A stretch of 35,316 nt of DNA, taken from Curtobacterium sp. VKM Ac-1376 (GTDB taxonomy: Bacteria; Actinomycetota; Actinomycetes; Actinomycetales; Microbacteriaceae). The position numbers and the translations under genes are program-made. The notes beneath the pieces are model-generated. The model was not told the DNA's origin, did no database searches, and saw nothing but the letters and a program-made list of their open reading frames with translations. The DNA lies in the NCBI RefSeq assembly GCF_015351025.1, contig NZ_JADKRV010000023.1, positions 1 to 35,316 on the forward strand. Direction: 5' to 3'. This document shows positions 32,780 through 35,316 of this stretch, one piece after another; position 1 is the stretch's first letter; each line of letters begins with the position of its first letter.

Positions 32780-35227
32780 CTACAGCTTCTCGATCGGGGC
32801 GATCTTGATGAGGAGCTTCTTGCGGCCCGCGGAGTCGAACGCGATCTCGGCGATCCGCTTGGCTCCCTGGCCCGTCACCGCGGACACGGTGCCCTCACCG
32901 AAGTCGACGTGCTTGATGCGGTCGCCGGCGACGAGTTCCATGTCGCCGTTGTCGCGCACCTGCCCGGACACCCGGTTCGCCCACTCGGTCTTCGGGCGGG
33001 TCTTCGAGGCCGCGGCTGCACGGTCGTACGAGCCGCCGCCCCAGCCACCACCACCGCGGTAGCCACCGCCCCCGCCACCGCCACCGAAGCCGCCGTCGCG
33101 CTTGGCGTTCAGGGCTCGGGGCTGCGTGCCACCGCGGCTGTTCGCCATGCCCGGGGACTGCTTCCACTCGATGAGCCCCTCGGGGATCTCCTGCAGGAAG
33201 CGCGAGGGCATCGCCACGTTCACGTCGCCGAACTGGGCACGGGTCATCGCGAGGGACAGGAACAGGACCTTCTTGGCGCGGGTGATGCCCACGTAGAACA
33301 GCCGGCGCTCCTCGGACGGACCACCGGGCTCGTTGGCGGACATCCGGTGCGGGAGCAGGTCTTCCTCGACGCCGGTCAGGAACACCGCGTCGTACTCCAG
33401 GCCCTTCGCGGTGTGCAGGGTCATCAGCGAGACCGTGCCCGAGGAGTCGTCGAGCTCGTCCGCCGCGGCGACCAGCGAGACCTCGGTCAGGAAGTCCGAC
33501 AGGGTGCCCTCGGGGTTGTTCTTCTGGAACTCCCGCGTGACGGCCACGAGCTCGTCGATGTTGTCGGCGCGAGCGGCGTCCTGCGCGTCGGGGGACTTCC
33601 GCAGGTTGTCGAGCAGGCCGGAGCCGTCGAGCAGCTGCGTCAGGGTGTCGACCACCGGCTGCGTCGGGGCCTTCTCGGACACCGAGTCGAGCAGCGCCGC
33701 GAACTCCGTGATGGCGTTCCGCACCTTCGGCCCGAACCCGAGCTCGCCCGCGTGCCGCAGGGCGTCGCGCATCGTGGTCTCGTGCTCGTCGGCGTAGCGC
33801 TGCAGCGTGGTCTCGGTGACCGAGCCGATGCCGCGCTTGGGCACGTTGAGGATGCGGCGCAGGGCCATCGGGTCGGCCGGGTTCGCGACGGTGATCAGGT
33901 ACGCCATGGCGTCCTTGATCTCGGCGCGCTCGTAGAACTTGGTGCCGCCGAGCACCCGGTACGGGATCGCCGCGCGGATGAAGATCTCCTCCAGCGCACG
34001 GGTCTGCGAGTTCGTCCGGTAGAACACCGCCATGTCGCGGTAGTCCATGCCGTCTTCGCGCAGGCGCTGGATCTCGTCGGCGACGAACTGGGCCTCGTCG
34101 TGGCCGGTGTACCCGGTGAAGCCGACGATCTTCTCGCCGGCGCCGACGTCGGTGAACAGGCTCTTCGCCTGGCGGTCGAAGTTGTTCGCGATGACGGCGT
34201 TCGCTGCGTCGAGGATGTTCTGCGTCGAGCGGTAGTTCTGCTCGAGCAGGATCGTCTTGGAGTTCGGGAAGTCCCGCTCGAACTCGACGATGTTGCGGAT
34301 GTCCGCCCCGCGGAACGCGTAGATGGACTGGTCGGAGTCGCCGACCACCGTCAGGGACGCGGGGGCGATCGACCCGTCGGTCTCCCGTATCCGGGCGACG
34401 TGCTGGCCGGAGTCCTCGAGCTTGTCGACCTGTTCGACCGGCACCGGGCGGGTGAGCTCTCGGATCAGGGCGTACTGGGCGTGGTTCGTGTCCTGGTACT
34501 CGTCGACCAGGATGTACCGGAAGCGCCGCTGGTACAGGGCGGCGACGTCCGGGAAGGCCCGGAACAGGAACACCGTCTGGCCGATGAGGTCGTCGAAGTC
34601 GAAGGCGTTCGCCCGGCGGAGCTCGTTCGTGTAGCGCCGGAACACCTCGGTGAACATGACCTCCTGCGGGTCGTTCACGTTGATGTTCCGTGCGTAGGTG
34701 TCGATGTCCTGCAGCTCGTTCTTGAGCTTCGAGATCTTCGACGCCGCGGCACCGACGGTCAGCCCGAGCGAGTCGGCCTCGAGCTCCTTGATGATCCGCT
34801 TCAGCAGCGCCTTGGAGTCGGCGGAGTCGTAGATCGTGAACGACTGCGGGAACCCGAACCGCTCGGCTTCACGACGGAGGATCCGCACGCACGCCGAGTG
34901 GAACGTGGAGATCCACATCCCCTCGGCCTCGCCACCGACCAGGGCCCGGACGCGCTCGCGCATCTCGGCGGCGGCCTTGTTCGTGAACGTGATCGCCAGG
35001 ATCTGCGACGGCCAGGCTTCGCGGTTGGCGAGCAGCAGCGCGATGCGCCGGGTGAGCACGCTCGTCTTGCCGGAACCGGCGCCGGCCACGATCAGCAGGG
35101 ACTCGCCGCGGTACTCGACGGCTTCCTTCTGCTGGGGGTTCAGACCCGCGGTGAACGGGTCTTCGTACGCGCGGGCACCGGCGCCCGGCTCGGGCGTCGA
35201 TTCGAAGGGGTCGAGCACGATCGTCAT
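32780..35227 (-). CDS. pcrA: ATP-dependent DNA helicase PcrA/UvrD1
   Basis: The protein has 815 aa and is a superfamily 1 3'-5' helicase for nucleotide excision repair and replication-conflict resolution. Motif I is GAGSGKT (49-55) after the Q-motif LNPQQKEAV. Motif Ia is AITFTNKAAAEM, motif II is VDEYQDTN, motif III is VVGDSDQSIYAFRGAD, and motif VI is VGITRAKK. The C-terminal linker is very Gly-rich (GGFGGGGGGGGYRGGGGWGGG) and leads to the Tudor-like RNA-polymerase-binding module VAGDRIKHVDFGEGTVSAV. A TAGACT box lies 9 nt before the ATG. In mycobacteria the orthologue (uvrD1) sits next to sucC-sucD; here 17 kb intervene. Confidence 0.97.
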   Translation of the reverse strand: MTIVLDPFESTPEPGAGARAYEDPFTAGLNPQQKEAVEYRGESLLIVAGAGSGKTSVLTRRIALLLANREAWPSQILAITFTNKAAAEMRERVRALVGGEAEGMWISTFHSACVRILRREAERFGFPQSFTIYDSADSKALLKRIIKELEADSLGLTVGAAASKISKLKNELQDIDTYARNINVNDPQEVMFTEVFRRYTNELRRANAFDFDDLIGQTVFLFRAFPDVAALYQRRFRYILVDEYQDTNHAQYALIRELTRPVPVEQVDKLEDSGQHVARIRETDGSIAPASLTVVGDSDQSIYAFRGADIRNIVEFERDFPNSKTILLEQNYRSTQNILDAANAVIANNFDRQAKSLFTDVGAGEKIVGFTGYTGHDEAQFVADEIQRLREDGMDYRDMAVFYRTNSQTRALEEIFIRAAIPYRVLGGTKFYERAEIKDAMAYLITVANPADPMALRRILNVPKRGIGSVTETTLQRYADEHETTMRDALRHAGELGFGPKVRNAITEFAALLDSVSEKAPTQPVVDTLTQLLDGSGLLDNLRKSPDAQDAARADNIDELVAVTREFQKNNPEGTLSDFLTEVSLVAAADELDDSSGTVSLMTLHTAKGLEYDAVFLTGVEEDLLPHRMSANEPGGPSEERRLFYVGITRAKKVLFLSLAMTRAQFGDVNVAMPSRFLQEIPEGLIEWKQSPGMANSRGGTQPRALNAKRDGGFGGGGGGGGYRGGGGWGGGSYDRAAAASKTRPKTEWANRVSGQVRDNGDMELVAGDRIKHVDFGEGTVSAVTGQGAKRIAEIAFDSAGRKKLLIKIAPIEKL

Positions 35228-35236
35228 GTCCGGGAC

Positions 35237-35242
35237 AGTCTA
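35237..35242 (-). promoter_or_regulatory. Possible -10 box before pcrA
   Basis: TAGACT on the minus strand, 9 nt before the pcrA ATG, fits TANNNT and would give a leaderless or nearly leaderless mRNA. No -35 box was recognised. Confidence 0.35.
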
Positions 35243-35273
35243 GGTGTACTGCCCAGGGACGTTGGTTGAGCTG

Positions 35274-35295
35274 CGACGACTCGCTGTAGTCGTTG
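35274..35295. other. Hairpin upstream of pcrA at the window edge
   Basis: ACGACT (35276-35281) and AGTCGT (35288-35293) pair around CGCTGT, with one wobble and one more pair outside. It could end a gene lying beyond the window or form part of the pcrA upstream region. Confidence 0.3.
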
Positions 35296-35316
35296 GGATG
35301 TGAGAAGGACCTCCTG

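Noticed and set aside
32456..35269. 937-codon plus-strand frame opposite pcrA
   Set aside because: Antisense to a complete helicase; no motif of its own.

Overview
The window is about 70% G+C, uses many GTG starts and 4-bp ATGA/GTGA gene overlaps, and carries a pcrA ... sucC-sucD-perM-purN-purH block. Together these point to an actinobacterium of the Microbacteriaceae, most likely Curtobacterium or a close relative. The genus is inferred from gene content and intergenic repeat style; there is no rRNA here to prove it. No tRNA, rRNA, CRISPR array, transposase or integrase was recognised.

Layout. Positions 1-4.9 kb hold the 5' part of a secreted lamin-tail-domain protein, a ROK-family regulator divergent from a GNAT acetyltransferase, an alkyltransferase-like (ATL) protein and a DUF805 membrane protein. 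Positions 4.9-8.6 kb encode two coupled half-ABC exporters that look like a heterodimer with one degenerate ATP site. A 540-bp gene-free stretch with a CTTG tetranucleotide array follows. Positions 9.1-15.6 kb (all minus strand) are core metabolism and cell division: sucC-sucD, perM (DUF6350), purN, purH. Positions 15.8-19.3 kb hold recQ, a small acidic protein, a small membrane protein and an MpaB-like oxygenase.

Positions 19.3-31.2 kb hold the most interesting region, a compact type VII secretion-like locus. It has a divergent FHA protein, a WXG100 protein, a second small WXG100-sized protein, a 424-aa protein with a T7SS-signal-like N-terminus and membrane segments, three small proteins that seem to share a C-terminal module, an unfamiliar 486-aa membrane protein, a two-TM protein, a 1456-aa FHA-FtsK/SpoIIIE ATPase of EssC architecture, and a conserved protein of unknown function. 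No EccB, EccD, EccE, EsaA or mycosin is visible, so the locus is minimal or novel in composition.

Positions 31.2-35.3 kb hold a PNPOx/PdxH-like flavoprotein, a small membrane protein preceded by a DtxR/IdeR-type iron box, and pcrA (uvrD1). In Mycobacterium tuberculosis uvrD1, an M23 peptidase gene, sucC, sucD, perM, purN and purH lie in this order (Rv0949-Rv0957). Here about 17 kb separates pcrA from sucC, so recQ, the type VII locus and pdxH look like an accessory block placed inside an old actinobacterial gene order.

Other recurring signals are a family of GC-rich palindromic intergenic repeats (at least six full or half copies), several TANNNT boxes 6-7 nt before a start codon that suggest leaderless transcripts, and several short tandem repeats (15-, 4-, 6- and 24-nt units).
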